Source: Adiantum capillus-veneris (Eukaryota > Streptophyta > Polypodiopsida > Polypodiales > Pteridaceae). From it: a stretch of 64,000 bases of DNA. Below the pieces are notes generated by a model that did not search any database, was not told the origin of the DNA, and worked only from the letters and a program-made list of their open reading frames with translations. The stretch spans positions 58,054,119-58,118,118 of the forward strand of contig CM043952.1 in the NCBI GenBank assembly GCA_014529385.2. Direction: 5' to 3'. Made by a program: the position numbers and the translations under genes. Below, one piece after another: positions 42,876 through 55,249 of this stretch (within the stretch, counting starts at the first letter, position 1; each line of letters starts with the position of its first letter).

Positions 42876-43560
42876 CTATATTTCTTTCTGAACACACTTA
42901 ACCTTATCATTAGCCATTTCAATAGAATTTTTGGAAACAATGTGTCCTGGAAGTTGTCCCTTCCAAACCATGAATACTGACTTGAAAGGATTCCGACATA
43001 TCCTCTTTTCTTTGCACCTCTCAAAGACCATCTCTAGAAATAAGAAATGCATTTTATCTATGGAGAATATGGTGAAGTCATTAACAAATATGGCCAAAAA
43101 CGTATGCAAAACCTTGTTGAATATCTACATCATGCATCTATGAAAGGCTGTTGGAGCATTGCAAACTCCAAATGGTCTGACCATATACATAAATAATCCC
43201 AATTTAGTGATAAATATTGTTTTATCTCAATCATCATAAGCAATTTTCAGCTGATTGTAGCCACTATATCCATCCATGAAGCTGTACATTTTGTGGCCTG
43301 CAATCTCATTCAGTAACATGTCTATAAAGGGTAGTGATAAACATTGTTTTATTTCGATTATCACAAGCAATTCTCAGCTGATTGTAGCCACTATATCCAT
43401 CCATGAAGCTGTACATTTTGTGGCCTGCAATCTCATTCAGTAACATGTCTATAAAGGTTAGTGGAAAAGGATCCTTAATGGTTTGTGAATTTAACTTCCT
43501 GTAGTCCACACATACCCTCCGTTTTCCATTCTTTTTGGGAAGTATTACTATTGGGAAAAA
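42876..43560 (-). pseudogene. Ty3/gypsy reverse transcriptase fragment
   Basis: From about 43560 down: VILPKKNGKRRVCVDYRKLN, DPFPLTFIDMLLNEIAGHKM, SFMDGYSGYNQLRIA, then (after the duplication) VRPFGVCNAPTAF and FLAIFVNDFTIFS. The catalytic V/Y-x-DD box has become VND. FERCKEKRICRNPFKSVFMV follows. After about 42876 the homology stops. Reads as the plant Ty3/gypsy family with a 127-bp internal duplication that shifts frame. Confidence 0.9.
43205..43458. repeat. 127-bp tandem duplication in RT
   Basis: TAGTGATAAA(T/C)ATTGTTTTAT starts at 43205 and at 43332. The units share CAGCTGATTGTAGCCACTAT through GTCTATAAAGG, with several substitutions. 127 is not a multiple of three. Confidence 0.93.
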
Positions 43561-44640
43561 CTAATCACTACTTGCCACTTTTGTTATGAACCATGCCTTG
43601 AGAAGATTTTTTATCTCCTCCTTGACTTTTTTAGCATAATTGGACTTCATCATGTACCTCTTTAATCTGATTGGTCTGGCATTAGGTTTTAGTCATAATT
43701 GATGATAGCACATTTCTGGATCTACTCCTTTCATATCAGTATGTTCCCATGCAAATACATCCTTGTATTTCTAGAATTATGCATTTGCTTTCTCTTTGAT
43801 CTCTGGCTTCATATGCTTGTTGATTTTGATTATTCTAGGGTTATCCTCTGAGCCGAGATTCCACTCCTCCATTTCTTGATCGTCTAGAAGAAAATAGTTT
43901 GGGCCTCCTCCCTTTTGTTTAGTCCTTGAGCTGGCTTTTTTCTCAGTTTGAATACCAGCAGCGTAGTCCATTTTTCTTAGCTCTAGTAATCCATTTTCAA
44001 TCTTTGTCTCCTCAATTGTTGGGTTCCCCTCACCAAAATTTGCTTGACTCATTTCCCTTATTGGTCTGAAGTCAAATTTGTCTGGTGTTGGCTACTCTAG
44101 TGGTGGCTGACCATCTATCTTAACTTTATCTTTCTCATGAGTTTAGGTGAGTGAATTATTTTGGGTATTGTTTCCTTTGTTTCTTAGCCTGTTCCTTGTC
44201 CATCAACACAACACTCACGGCTATCTCTATCAATGGAAAATGTTCATTGAAGAAAGAATCTTTCACTTTTCTTTGTTCCATATTTCTTGCATAGATCTTG
44301 AGGTCTCAAATCTTTCTTCTAGCTTTTGGTGTTGTCAGTCTTTATCTGAATCCTTATGTTGGCCCCTTTAATAGTCAGTGTTTGGTTGGCATAGTCATGT
44401 ATTGCACAAGTAGTTTTGAGCCATGGTCTATCTAAAAGCATCCCATATGCTTCTTGAACATCACATCCAACACTAAGAAGCTGGTCTTGATCGATTTTTC
44501 CTTGCCTACTCTAATTTACATGTTTTCAATTAGCCCAATATCTTCTTGGACCGCCATGTGGTCTACCATTCTGACTTTGAATGGTGTTGGTTTCATTTTT
44601 AGTGATTCCCAGTTTCTACCTTAGATGTTCTCCAAGGATG
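43561..44640 (-). pseudogene. Ty3/gypsy protease and pol linker fragment
   Basis: 44640-44380 reads VGCDVQEAYGMLLDRPWLKT and HDYANQTLTIKG (protease end; LGRPWL seen as LDRPWL). 44052-43777 reads EMEEWNLGSEDNPRIIKINK, a linker conserved between protease and RT in one plant gypsy lineage. PNARPIRLKRYMM and YAKKVKEEIKNLL lead into RT. Numerous stops. The protease active site would lie at or beyond the C34 tract and is not seen. Confidence 0.75.
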
Positions 44641-44645
44641 TTGAC

Positions 44646-44646
<1 letters not shown>

Positions 44647-44680
<34 letters not shown>
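44647..44680. repeat. C34 homopolymer
   Basis: Thirty-four consecutive C bases (G on the coding strand of the gypsy protease fragment). Very unusual in AT-rich DNA. May be real, or a length artefact of sequencing. Confidence 0.9.
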
Positions 44681-44683
<3 letters not shown>

Positions 44684-44889
44684 AATCTAGAATTACTCAT
44701 GATAAGGGTTACCATTGCTTTTTGTGCTTAAAATCAACCTGAATTACTGGGACCTCATCATCTCTGATGGCTTCCAGGTCCACTACTTTGGTTTTCAACA
44801 AAAACTTTCCTTTTTTCTCTGAAGAAATTTGTAGCTTCTGGTAATGTCCACCTAATATCATCAAGATCAACTATTAAACTTGAATAGTG

Positions 44890-45940
44890 CCATGTTATGA
44901 TAATGGTTGTTTACTTTTCACTCCTGTGTTTACAACATGGTTATGGTTTCCACTTTGACAATGTAGTGTTATGGTTATGGTCTTGTCATCAACATGGTTA
45001 TGATACTTTATTTGGCAATGCAAAGTTGGACTGGTCTGCAAACCACTTAAACCCAAGCAGTATTCAACATACTCCTCTTAGTTCCATCTTTTGTAATTTT
45101 GTTTCTTGAACAAACCATATTTGTATCAAAGCCCATAAGCTCAAGCTAGTAAATTCAGCCAAAGCCATGGGATTTAAGAAATATTACTACCCACAGACAT
45201 CATGAATGCCCACATCTAGTAATGTGTCTCAAACTAGCAAGGAATTTGTACACCAAATTCCATAAGCTCAGCCAAAGCTATGGGATCCAAGAAAACTACT
45301 ACCCGTAGACATCATCAATGCCCACACCTAATAATGCACCTCAAACTAGCAAGAATTACTTGCACTTCTTTCATGTTTACAACATGATTATGTTTTCCGA
45401 TTCAGCATGTTTATGGTTGGACACATGGTTATGGTTTCCAACCGGGCATTGTGTAACACTATGGTCCAATTCACTAAGATTATGATTATTGATATGGTTA
45501 TGGTCTATGAATTGTCATGGTTTGTGATATGATTATGGTTTTTCAATTCGGTAGTGCCAAGTTATGATAACGGTTTCCAATTTAGCACTTCTTTGGTTTA
45601 CTTTTCCATATTTTGTTTTATAATATGGTTATGGTTTTTATTTTGGTAGTGTAACATTATGGTTATGGTCTTATTGTCAACATGGTTATAATACTTTATA
45701 GGAAATGCAAAGTTGGACTGGCTTGCAAACTACTTAAGCCCAACCAGTATTTTGCAAACTCCGCTTAGTACCTTCTTTTGTAATTTTCTACTTGAACAAA
45801 CCATATTTGTATTGAAGCACATATGCTAAGGCTGGTAAATTAGCCAAAGCCGTGGAATCCAAGGAATACTACTACTTGTGGACATCATGAATGTCCACAC
45901 CTGATAATGTGTCTCAAACTAGGAAGGAATATATGCCCTC
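44890..45940. repeat. Dispersed direct repeats, about 320 bp plus partial copy
   Basis: A unit of about 320 bp (GTTATGGTCTT..., GCAAAGTTGGACTGG, AACAAACCATATTTGTAT, GACATCATGAATG, GTGTCTCAAACTAG) occurs at about 44930-45245 and 45620-45935. A third partial copy of its second half (CATAAGCTCAGCCAAAGC to CTCAAACTAGCAAG) lies at about 45260-45355. The stretch between is rich in ATGGTTATGG words. No coding sequence. Confidence 0.85.
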
Positions 45941-46735
45941 ACACCTCCCACTTGCATGCATACATGAGAATACATTAAAAGGAACATCGGCATAGTCTAA
46001 CCATCAAAGCAAAGCAAATTTTTATCTACCCAATGGCTTATCTAATCATGATTAAAGGAACTAAATTTAGCCAGTCCAATAAGGGAATTTCCATAAATGA
46101 CTCTTTAATATCTATTTGTCTTGAATCGTACAACTAAACTTTGCAGGCAGACTGTCTCTTAGATGGAATCCAGGTGTTTGAACATCACATGCACTTGGGG
46201 AGGGGGGGTCACTATGTAGAGATCATGTATAGCATGTGAGTTCAATTTGTTAAACCCCCTATTCTACTTTTCTTTAATGTATAGAGAGACCCTTTATGTA
46301 CCTAAAAAGATCCCTTATATACCACTTTTCTTAATAAAAATATCCCTTATGTACCAAAGTTTTGATCTTAAAACACCCTTTTGTATATATTTTTTCTACA
46401 AGTTCATAAGAGGAATAAACCCCTTTTGTTGAGCTCATGTGCTATTGTACATATTTTTTAGTGAACCCCTCGAGTACATGCATCATAAATGAGAGCCGTT
46501 CCTCATGGTTTTACCATTGCACAAAACATAATAGCAAAACATGACAAGCATTGGTTGAAAATGATTAGAATACAATGCATGAGAGCTCTTTCCAAAATCC
46601 TCGCTAACGAAGCGACAATGTATAACCAACAACATCACCAGTCATAGTGCTCACAAAAAATCGAACAAAACGCAAAAAAATAAGATGCACCCAGTAGCCC
46701 AAAACTTGTAAACATTTGGATGCCAAAGATGATAG
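45941..46735. other. Non-coding, with a CCCTTATGTAC-rich segment
   Basis: Around 46207-46440 the sequence repeats words such as CCCTTATGTACC and CTTTATGTACC after CACTATGTAGAGATCATGTA. A related segment occurs at 56579-56790. No gene. Confidence 0.5.
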
Positions 46736-47203
46736 CATTAGGGAAAATTTGGACTCTCAAAGGGGCTCTATAAGGAGGTTTGACTTTGCCTCTCTTGTCC
46801 AAAGTGGATAACCCGGTGCAGTACATAAACTCTTTGCCAAATCTTATTAACCAACATATCATTGGAAAGATCTAAGAAAGTAGGTTTCAGATCCCCAAAC
46901 TCCGACAAATTTGGAGATGATTTGTGGAAGTTATGGCCTCCCCATTGAAGCTAAAATTTGGGGAGAGATTCCATTTATAAGACGGAGTTGTCATATAAAA
47001 AAATGGAATCTTCTAGAATATAAGGAATTTGATGACATGCTATATAATCAATGGATAGATCTCGATGAGTACATTCTAAATTCAAAAGTTCCAATAGATT
47101 TTGATTTCATTTGTAAAAATGTTATCGTGCGCCCGTTTCGGACAAGAGAGATAAATTCAAAGTCCTTATAGGGTCCCTTTGAGAGTCCAAATTTTCCCTA
47201 ATG
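46736..47203. mobile_element. MITE-like element, about 65-bp terminal inverted repeats
   Basis: Left end 46736-46800 (CATTAGGGAAAATTTGGACT...) and right end about 47140-47203 are inverted copies with a few mismatches (GGGGCTCTATAAGG against GGGACCCTATAAGG; ending in CTCTCTTGTCC). 468 bp, no coding capacity. The exact target duplication is not clear. Confidence 0.85.
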
Positions 47204-47855
47204 GTCTTTGTAGCTAAAAATCAGCTCGCACTTGGCGTAGAAATCAGCTACCAGTTTAGCCCAAGGGTGGTTGCAAATGAGCTCACAATTGGCTACCAAA
47301 TGAGCACACAAAATGAAAAAAATAACCCCAATAGAGAAAAAAACTACTATTTCTTGAGCCTAAAAATAGAGCATGAGACAATAGCACATCATTCAAGTAT
47401 ACTATTGCAGATTAAAATATGTACATGTCTTTCACGTAAAGAGAACCATTTGTTGTTGGGATGGGAGGAATGCCTCAAGCACTGACCCTCAAAAAAACGG
47501 ATTGTGAATTTTCTCTCTTTGGTCCAAATTCCTTCGGTCTTGCAACAGACAATCATCCCTTTTTGAACACTCTCATTGAAGTTAATTAAGTAGGCTTGGC
47601 TCTGCTCCATCTGGGGAATGTTTAAGAAACAAGGGAAGGAGGGCATGGCATGAAATGATCTCTGATGGATCAAGCATAAGAGTTTCATTCCAATAATGTG
47701 GACAATGAATTTGGGTCTTTCATTGAAAGCGGACCCGACTCCTTCCTTGTTTGTTAATGTTTTCATTGTAAAACACCTGTAGTAAGAGCTTTAGCTGGTG
47801 GAGACTTGGATATGACAATGGATTCCTTATTGGATGTATTGGCTTCTACGGGCAG
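47204..47855. other. Region without recognised gene
   Basis: A minus-strand open frame at 47389-47766 (125 codons) lies just downstream of MULE-B and may be part of that element. I see no known domain. Confidence 0.35.
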
Positions 47856-48320
47856 TCAAGTCAATATAACATGAGCTTGGACCTCTTTTATTGAGCACTT
47901 TGCTAGAAGCTCGATCTCCTTTGGGAAAATCAAGGCGGCAAGACGATTTTTTGATAGAGCTAGTTGTGTTAATATGGTTGTCTTCATCTTTCTATCACAT
48001 TGCCCAAGTTTCTCTTCAAGACTTTTCAAAACCGCTTTCATGTCATAAATGTAGCTACCAATCTTATCGTCTATATTGACAAATTTGTCAACTACATCTA
48101 AAGTGTCATGTACACAATCTACCATGTTTTCCCTTGCTATAGCTATGGGCTCTGGGTCTACATGGCTCAAGGCTTGAATGCTATCTAGGACTAGGATAAT
48201 TTCTTGAAGATGAGGAAAGTGCTTCTCAATTATCAATCGCGCTTCATATAAATGCTTGCATTTTGATCCCCAATTGGCACAATTGCAATAGCTGCTCACA
48301 TGGTACCAGTTTGAATCCAA
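47856..48320 (-). pseudogene. MULE-B transposase, SWIM finger and tail
   Basis: Reads SNWYHVSSYCNCANWGSKCK with HLYEARLIIEK, the CXC...CXH SWIM finger near the C-terminus of a MULE/FAR1-type protein. A charged helical tail of about 110 residues follows and ends at 47856. A clean open frame of 154 codons. Confidence 0.75.
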
Positions 48321-49170
48321 GTTATGCTAAGGACATTGAATAGCATGTTTCATTCCTCTATCCCCTGAAGGGTGCTTGGATTAGACTCAAATATATTAAG
48401 ACCAATTCACCTACTACTGCTAGCTTCGCTGTGTGCTTCTTGCTTGATCAATAACGACTGTAATGCTCGAAATCAGCTAAATCATTGCTGTCAAATTTGA
48501 AAAATAAAAAGCTCCACAATTGGGAACATGCTTGCATACCCACAAGCAAAAGTGAAATACCCTTACAAATCTCTTGCTTTTGCTTGAAGAACTCTAGAAT
48601 CATTCCTCCAATATATTTCCCATGCTTGCAAAAAGACCAAAAAAGACATGTTTATCTTTTCATCTACCAGGGTATACTTGATATATATTGCCATAATCAC
48701 TCGACCAAATTTGTAGTGTCTACATCCTATGTGGAAATAGATGACGAAATCTTGGCCAACAGCTTTTCCACATACATGTGATATCACACCAACCATTTGA
48801 TACATATCGCCAAATATTCTCATGTGTCTAATACACCTGCAACAACTCATTGTACCTTGTGTCAAACATATCCTTGTTTGTTGTATGCATCAAATTTGAC
48901 AAGCGAATGTACATATCATCATGCTTGTCATGAGGGACCTATGCAAAACATGATCATATTGGTATTAACATCAATTTTAGTAGACACAAGCTAACATGAA
49001 GGACACACCAAAGAAATGATCTATTGGGGCAAGAGGTTCTCAATCCATGCCTTTTTTTACATTAAACCAACATATCAAAACCCAGAATGCAACCTTCTTC
49101 CACCTCCCATCCTCCTCTTCTCTCTAGCAAAAAGGATCTTTATCCACAACCTTGAGAATTTCTTTGATCA
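48321..49170 (-). pseudogene. MULE-B transposase, region between catalytic core and SWIM
   Basis: Decayed but readable in changing frames: DMFDTRYNELLQVY, THENIWRYVSNGWCDI, CMWKSCWPRF and LQIWSSDYGNIYQVYP. Order and spacing match the part of MULE transposases after the DDE core. Many frameshifts. Confidence 0.5.
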
Positions 49171-49520
49171 CTTGCTAGCTCTTGTCAATGACAATGGTTT
49201 TGTGAGTTGAACCTCACTTAGCTTCAAAAAGACTATCTTGAATGTAAGCTCAAGGGCCACCTTTTCCTGGCTGATGCCCATATCATTGTTGCATAACATC
49301 AACCATATTGGAATCCCTATACCATTTTGGTTTGACAAGACTGCACCATAGAGTGGTAGACCAAAAGTGTTTGTCTTGAAAGTGTTGTCCATAGCCCATG
49401 AGTTATGAAAAGAGAAACAAAGAGAGACTTGTAGCATCCACTCATCTTGAATGATGAGGACAAAGTGTTGTTTGTTCTATCAAGATTTTGGGGACTATAA
49501 GGTTGCACCAAGATTATCTA
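49171..49520 (-). pseudogene. MULE-B transposase, start of DDE core
   Basis: Reads MDNTFKTNTFGLPLYGAVLS with NQNGIGIPIWLMLC. This matches the first catalytic Asp block of MULE transposases (D-x-T-x-K-T-N...G-x-P-L). KLSEVQLTKPLSLTRASK follows. Confidence 0.75.
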
Positions 49521-50742
49521 TGCATACAAGATTATTATTTTAGTTTGCATGCTCACAAAAAATGCAATAAGAAGTTGATACTACATTCCTACCTTCTTCA
49601 ATTTGTACAAGCAGAGAGCCCCAAGCATTGCACTCCATTTAATATCCATATAATTACCCACAATGAAACAAAATGTGGCAAAAACAAAAATTATCAAAAA
49701 CTCAATAGAGGAGAGGCTTCTTAGTCATTTCAATGGCAAGTTAAGTAGCCCTAGTGTGCATGTTATAAAACAGCGTTTGCACCTCTTTTGGTATCATAAA
49801 AAATTTGTAGATCACATGATCTACCTCAGATGCATTTGTCATGTGAAACCTTTCCTTCATGATTGACATTTTGACGACATGGTGGCACGTCCCAACAGCA
49901 AAAAAATCATTCATACAACATGTGCCTATGGCTTGATGTACTTGCAAGTGATAAAGATCAACACGTGAGCAAGGTATGTGTACCTTCTAGCTACCATGCA
50001 CTGTGATAGTCACCCTATCATTATCATGAAAGTGTTGAACCACCACCTTAAATGGACACCCACATCTCTTGGACTTTTGTTGTCGCCGCTTGTCTATACC
50101 TCTCTGATCCATCCCTCCACCTTGATGGAAAATGTATTCTTGTAGCCTCCCAGTTGCTCCATGCTTCCTTGTTGATCTAACTAGGACCAACCTTGTGTGA
50201 TTCTTTATCATGATGTGAGTCAATTGTTGCTCGACTCATGGTGTAATTGTCTCTCTTGATGATCTTGGGTGATTAGATGTTCTAGTACTAATAGGCCAAG
50301 CAGACACATCATGATCAATGATCTTCCCTTTTAGCATGAATTCACATGTATTAATTGAGTCTTTTATGTAATCAAGAGGCAATCCATGTTGTGTCTTGTC
50401 CGTGAACCATTCCTTCTTGATGGCCTTGAGAGTGGCAACCACTCCTAGATGATTGTCATGCATTAAAGGGCAATGTGTTACATGAACAATACATGTCCAA
50501 TCTACCATGAAAGCAATCTTTAGGCAAGTAGATAATTTCAAGCCCAAGCAGCCCATTTCCAGCCTTGTAGTGGAAAAAAGTATCAATTCATCTCTTATCC
50601 TTTTCCACTTCTTTAGATTGAACAATTCCAACACATGAGCCGATTGAAGTATTGCTAATGACACTGTCTTTTTCCCTCCCAAATTTGATGCTATTAAGGA
50701 GTATTTCTTCCGGTGGAAGAAGATAAATGTTTTTGATTGCAT
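49521..50742 (-). pseudogene. MULE-B transposase, N-terminal part with FAR1-like zinc region
   Basis: 50742-50236 holds long open frames (CIVHVTHCPLMHDNHLGVVA). 50223-49987 reads QQKSKRCGCPFKVVVQHFHD, like the Cys-rich FAR1-type DNA-binding region that precedes MULE cores. 49947-49741 reads CCMNDFFAVGTCHHVVKM. Broken by several stops and shifts, so it is inactive. Confidence 0.5.
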
Positions 50743-52019
<1,277 letters not shown>

Positions 52020-52285
52020 AGCACCACTTGTTATAGCAACAAGCCAGAGTTTCCTTGGTTATCACAGACAAGATGAAATACTGGTCATTTGATCTAGTGT
52101 TCGAGACTAACTATTTACAATTTTTCTAAATACCCCCTTGATGGATTTTAAGTGCCACTTCAGTTACAACAAAAAGCCAGAGTCTCCTTGGTTATAATTG
52201 TTGAGATGAAACACTGGCCGTACTATCTCCTGTTCGAGACTTACTAGCCGCAATATTTCTAAATACCCCCTCGATGGGCACACCT
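52020..52285. repeat. Tandem pair of about 133 bp, SINE-like
   Basis: Two units (from 52020 and 52153) share AGCCAGAGT(T/C)TCCTTGGTTAT, GAGATGAAA(T/C)ACTGG, TGTTCGAGACT and AATA-CCCCC(T)TCGATGG. Each contains GTTCGAGACT, similar to a pol III B box. No coding sequence. Confidence 0.7.
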
Positions 52286-52539
52286 CTCACCCCTCTTTTG
52301 TTACACAAAAGACTGCACTTCTGCTCGCGATAAAGATAACCAAAAACACCGATTGAGTTGCAATTTTTTATTGCAAATGTGCGGGCTTGTCGTATATCAT
52401 GTGAGCCTTTCACCACCCAAAATACTTAATTAGATCTCATGCTAGGGTAAAGTCTGCAATAAGAAGCCGCCCCTGGAAAGGAGGACGCAGCTATCGTATA
52501 AATAAGTACAAACATGCACCAATGATAGGACAAGGAAGC

Positions 52540-52615
52540 GTGAGTGCGTGAGTGGTTTAGGACAATACACTCTCCATCTTCATTGTTGGATGAGGGGTTC
52601 AAACCCCCGTGGCAC
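52540..52615 (+). ncRNA. tRNA-like sequence, possible SINE head
   Basis: GAGTGGTTTAGGAC (A-box-like, about 52550-52563) is followed about 40 bp later by GGGGTTCAAACCCC (52594-52607), a perfect T-stem and loop with the B box GGTTCAAACC. Spacing fits a tRNA or a tRNA-derived SINE. A full cloverleaf with acceptor pairing is not evident by eye, so a functional tRNA is unlikely. Confidence 0.4.
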
Positions 52616-55218
52616 AATGGCTGCTTTCATATTCTTTAGTGGTTAACTTCACACTCCAAATTTTGATACAAGCAGTTCGCATTTCGTCGTCATTTTGCAT
52701 TTGTGTTTCTCTATCGACATCCAAATTTTGTTGCATGTAGGGCTTCTGTTCCGCTTTCAAACGCACCTCTCCTAGGCAAAAACGTTGCAGCATCCTCTGA
52801 GAACGATGCATCCTCTCTTAAGTTGGGGGTTTTACCCTCGAGGTGTTATAAATTCATGGTTTCATATATGGCTCCTTTATTTTAATACAAATTCATTCTA
52901 AAAGCTTGAACTTGCATGACTGAAGTAGCACTTAAAACTTTGCAATGCAGGATGGGTTGACAATCTAGATGGAGACAAAACTTAAAAATTTGCTCCCTTG
53001 AACTAATTTGAAAAGTCTCTTACAATCATTGTATCAATGCTCCTACGTGAGCCAAAATGTATGCTAGAGAAAAGGAGGTGCCTGGTGTATCCCTTTCTTG
53101 CTTCCGTCACATACGCTAAAAAAGAGAAGATGCTTGGTGTTGGGTAGATAACTCTATTTTGTGATCTTGTTTGAGTAATCTTTTTTAATGCTAGAACATA
53201 TAGCATAATTGATGAAATTTGTTGCGGCATCAACCTCTTGCATTACAAGTACTTGCCAAAGCATGTATGGCACACAAAAACAAACACACACACACACACA
53301 CCTCTTTACACACACACTACATTTACATTATTTTAGGGCATATACACCTATGTGGAGACATAAGGCCAAACGAAAGTCAACAACAACTTCAACTTGGCAT
53401 TAGTCATTCACAATTTGTAAGCATAAAAACTTTAACCAATGTGCATTCAGTTTTGTATATTCTTAAACATATACTACTCCAAGGATTGTAGCAAGGGCCC
53501 AAATATGCTACATTGCTGAATCTCACATAACATATGGTATATTTCAAGCTTTGGTCCAAATATAAATGTACTATTCCAATCTGGTGCCAACTTGTTCAGT
53601 TTATATGCCATACAGAATGCCACATTTTGGAAGCTATATTTTTCATCCATGTAGTTTTTGTACTCCATAGATGTGTTCCACATTGCCTTAGGTGTAGACA
53701 TGTTTTTGATGCTTTGTATCCTTGAACATGAAAGTAAAGAACTGAAGTGTGTAAATTGGAAGGATGTATAAATGTGATGATACATGTATGCATAGAAATA
53801 TACATGATAGGTTAGCAGAATACAAAACATGCACTTTTTAAAATTTATTCTATGCTCAAAAAATTTGGGCCTATAATAACCATAGACTCTGGTCAAGAAC
53901 TCATTGATGTTTATGAAAAAAATAGGCTTCTTATTTAGAGATATTTGTACCTTGTGTAAAGTGCGGTTCACCTAGCAAATATGTTGTTTTTTGTCAAATC
54001 AAACACTCCATTGGCTTTAAGAGATCTTAGTGACCATAAAGTCAAGAGTTATAAGTGTTTTTTATTTTTCCTACATAAAGTGTCATGTTAGCTTTGAGCT
54101 CAATTAAGGACTTCTACAAACACATACACATGATAGGCATATTTGTTTTTTTTTCCAAAGCCCTAAAAAAGACACTTTTATGTCTTGATAGGTTACCAAA
54201 CTATTGTTAAATTCTTGAGTGAATAACCATAGAAAACTTATTGTACTGCGTAAAAGTAGAAGAGGAAGGTTATTCAAAAGGGTGGAGAAGCATATAAGTT
54301 AGGAGTAAGTCCCCAATAATTTTTCATCTCAATGTAAAAGTAGGGAGAATGTAATAAGAGTCTCACTTGAGAGGGAAGGGAAGAAAAAGAAGAGATAGTT
54401 ATGTATCGGAATGAGAGGAACATATATTCTCTTTGTGTACTTTATTAATAACTTATATCTCTATTTGCATATAGAGATAGAGAGTTTTCTTACTACATGA
54501 GACACCGATACAACTAGCAGAAGAATTGTAATTCCCATTTAATGTCAATTGAGATTTACTCTTTGAAATTACAAGACCAGAATGTTTTCTAGACAATTCA
54601 ACTCATATTTATCAATACTCACATGCTTTCATCGAGTGTTGCCTAAAAAATGCTTCTTGTTTTTCTTCTCTCTTATGGCGTTAGGTTTGTTGAAACTTAA
54701 GAAAAAGGAGAATCTCAATCAAGGTATAATGATGTCAATTAATACTAAAACAGCGAGAGTTTTACAACATAACAAATGTAGTTTTAGTTTATAGTGTGTT
54801 TTCAAAGAACCATACCAAACGTTATTTAACTATAATATATTTTTTAACTATAGTTGTTATAAACGTAAGAAGGGGGCATAATTACCATATACTTTGTAAA
54901 TTGGGAGTTTTCTAAGATTTTTCGCTCGCAAGTGGCATGTCCCTTTCTATGAAGATTAGATCCCTTAGAGACTTAAAATACCATCATCGCTTATGCAATG
55001 CAAAATAATTTGAAATTTCAAGCAATATTTCTAACACAAATGTGACTATGCACATTAGCACATTCATGACTCTTAGTTTGCATCACTAGTGCCGTTGCAT
55101 ATATCATGTGTAAAAGTGATAATGATAGCAATAACTGAAATCTATCAAGCATCACAAAAGGAATGGTGGAAAGTTTCAAAAAGAAAGTTAGTTTGAAGAG
55201 ATCAAAATCCATTACTAG

Positions 55219-55249
<31 letters not shown>

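Noticed and set aside
42876-44640. Endogenous pararetrovirus
   Set aside because: Motifs (NPRIIKINK linker, DYRKLN, DGYSGYNQ) are those of plant Ty3/gypsy elements. No movement-protein or coat-protein signature is seen.
52540-52615. Functional tRNA gene
   Set aside because: B box and T-stem are good, but acceptor and anticodon stems do not pair convincingly by eye.
53474-53971. 165-codon minus frame
   Set aside because: Composition is AT-driven (Phe, Tyr, His, Lys), with no motif and no context. Probably chance.
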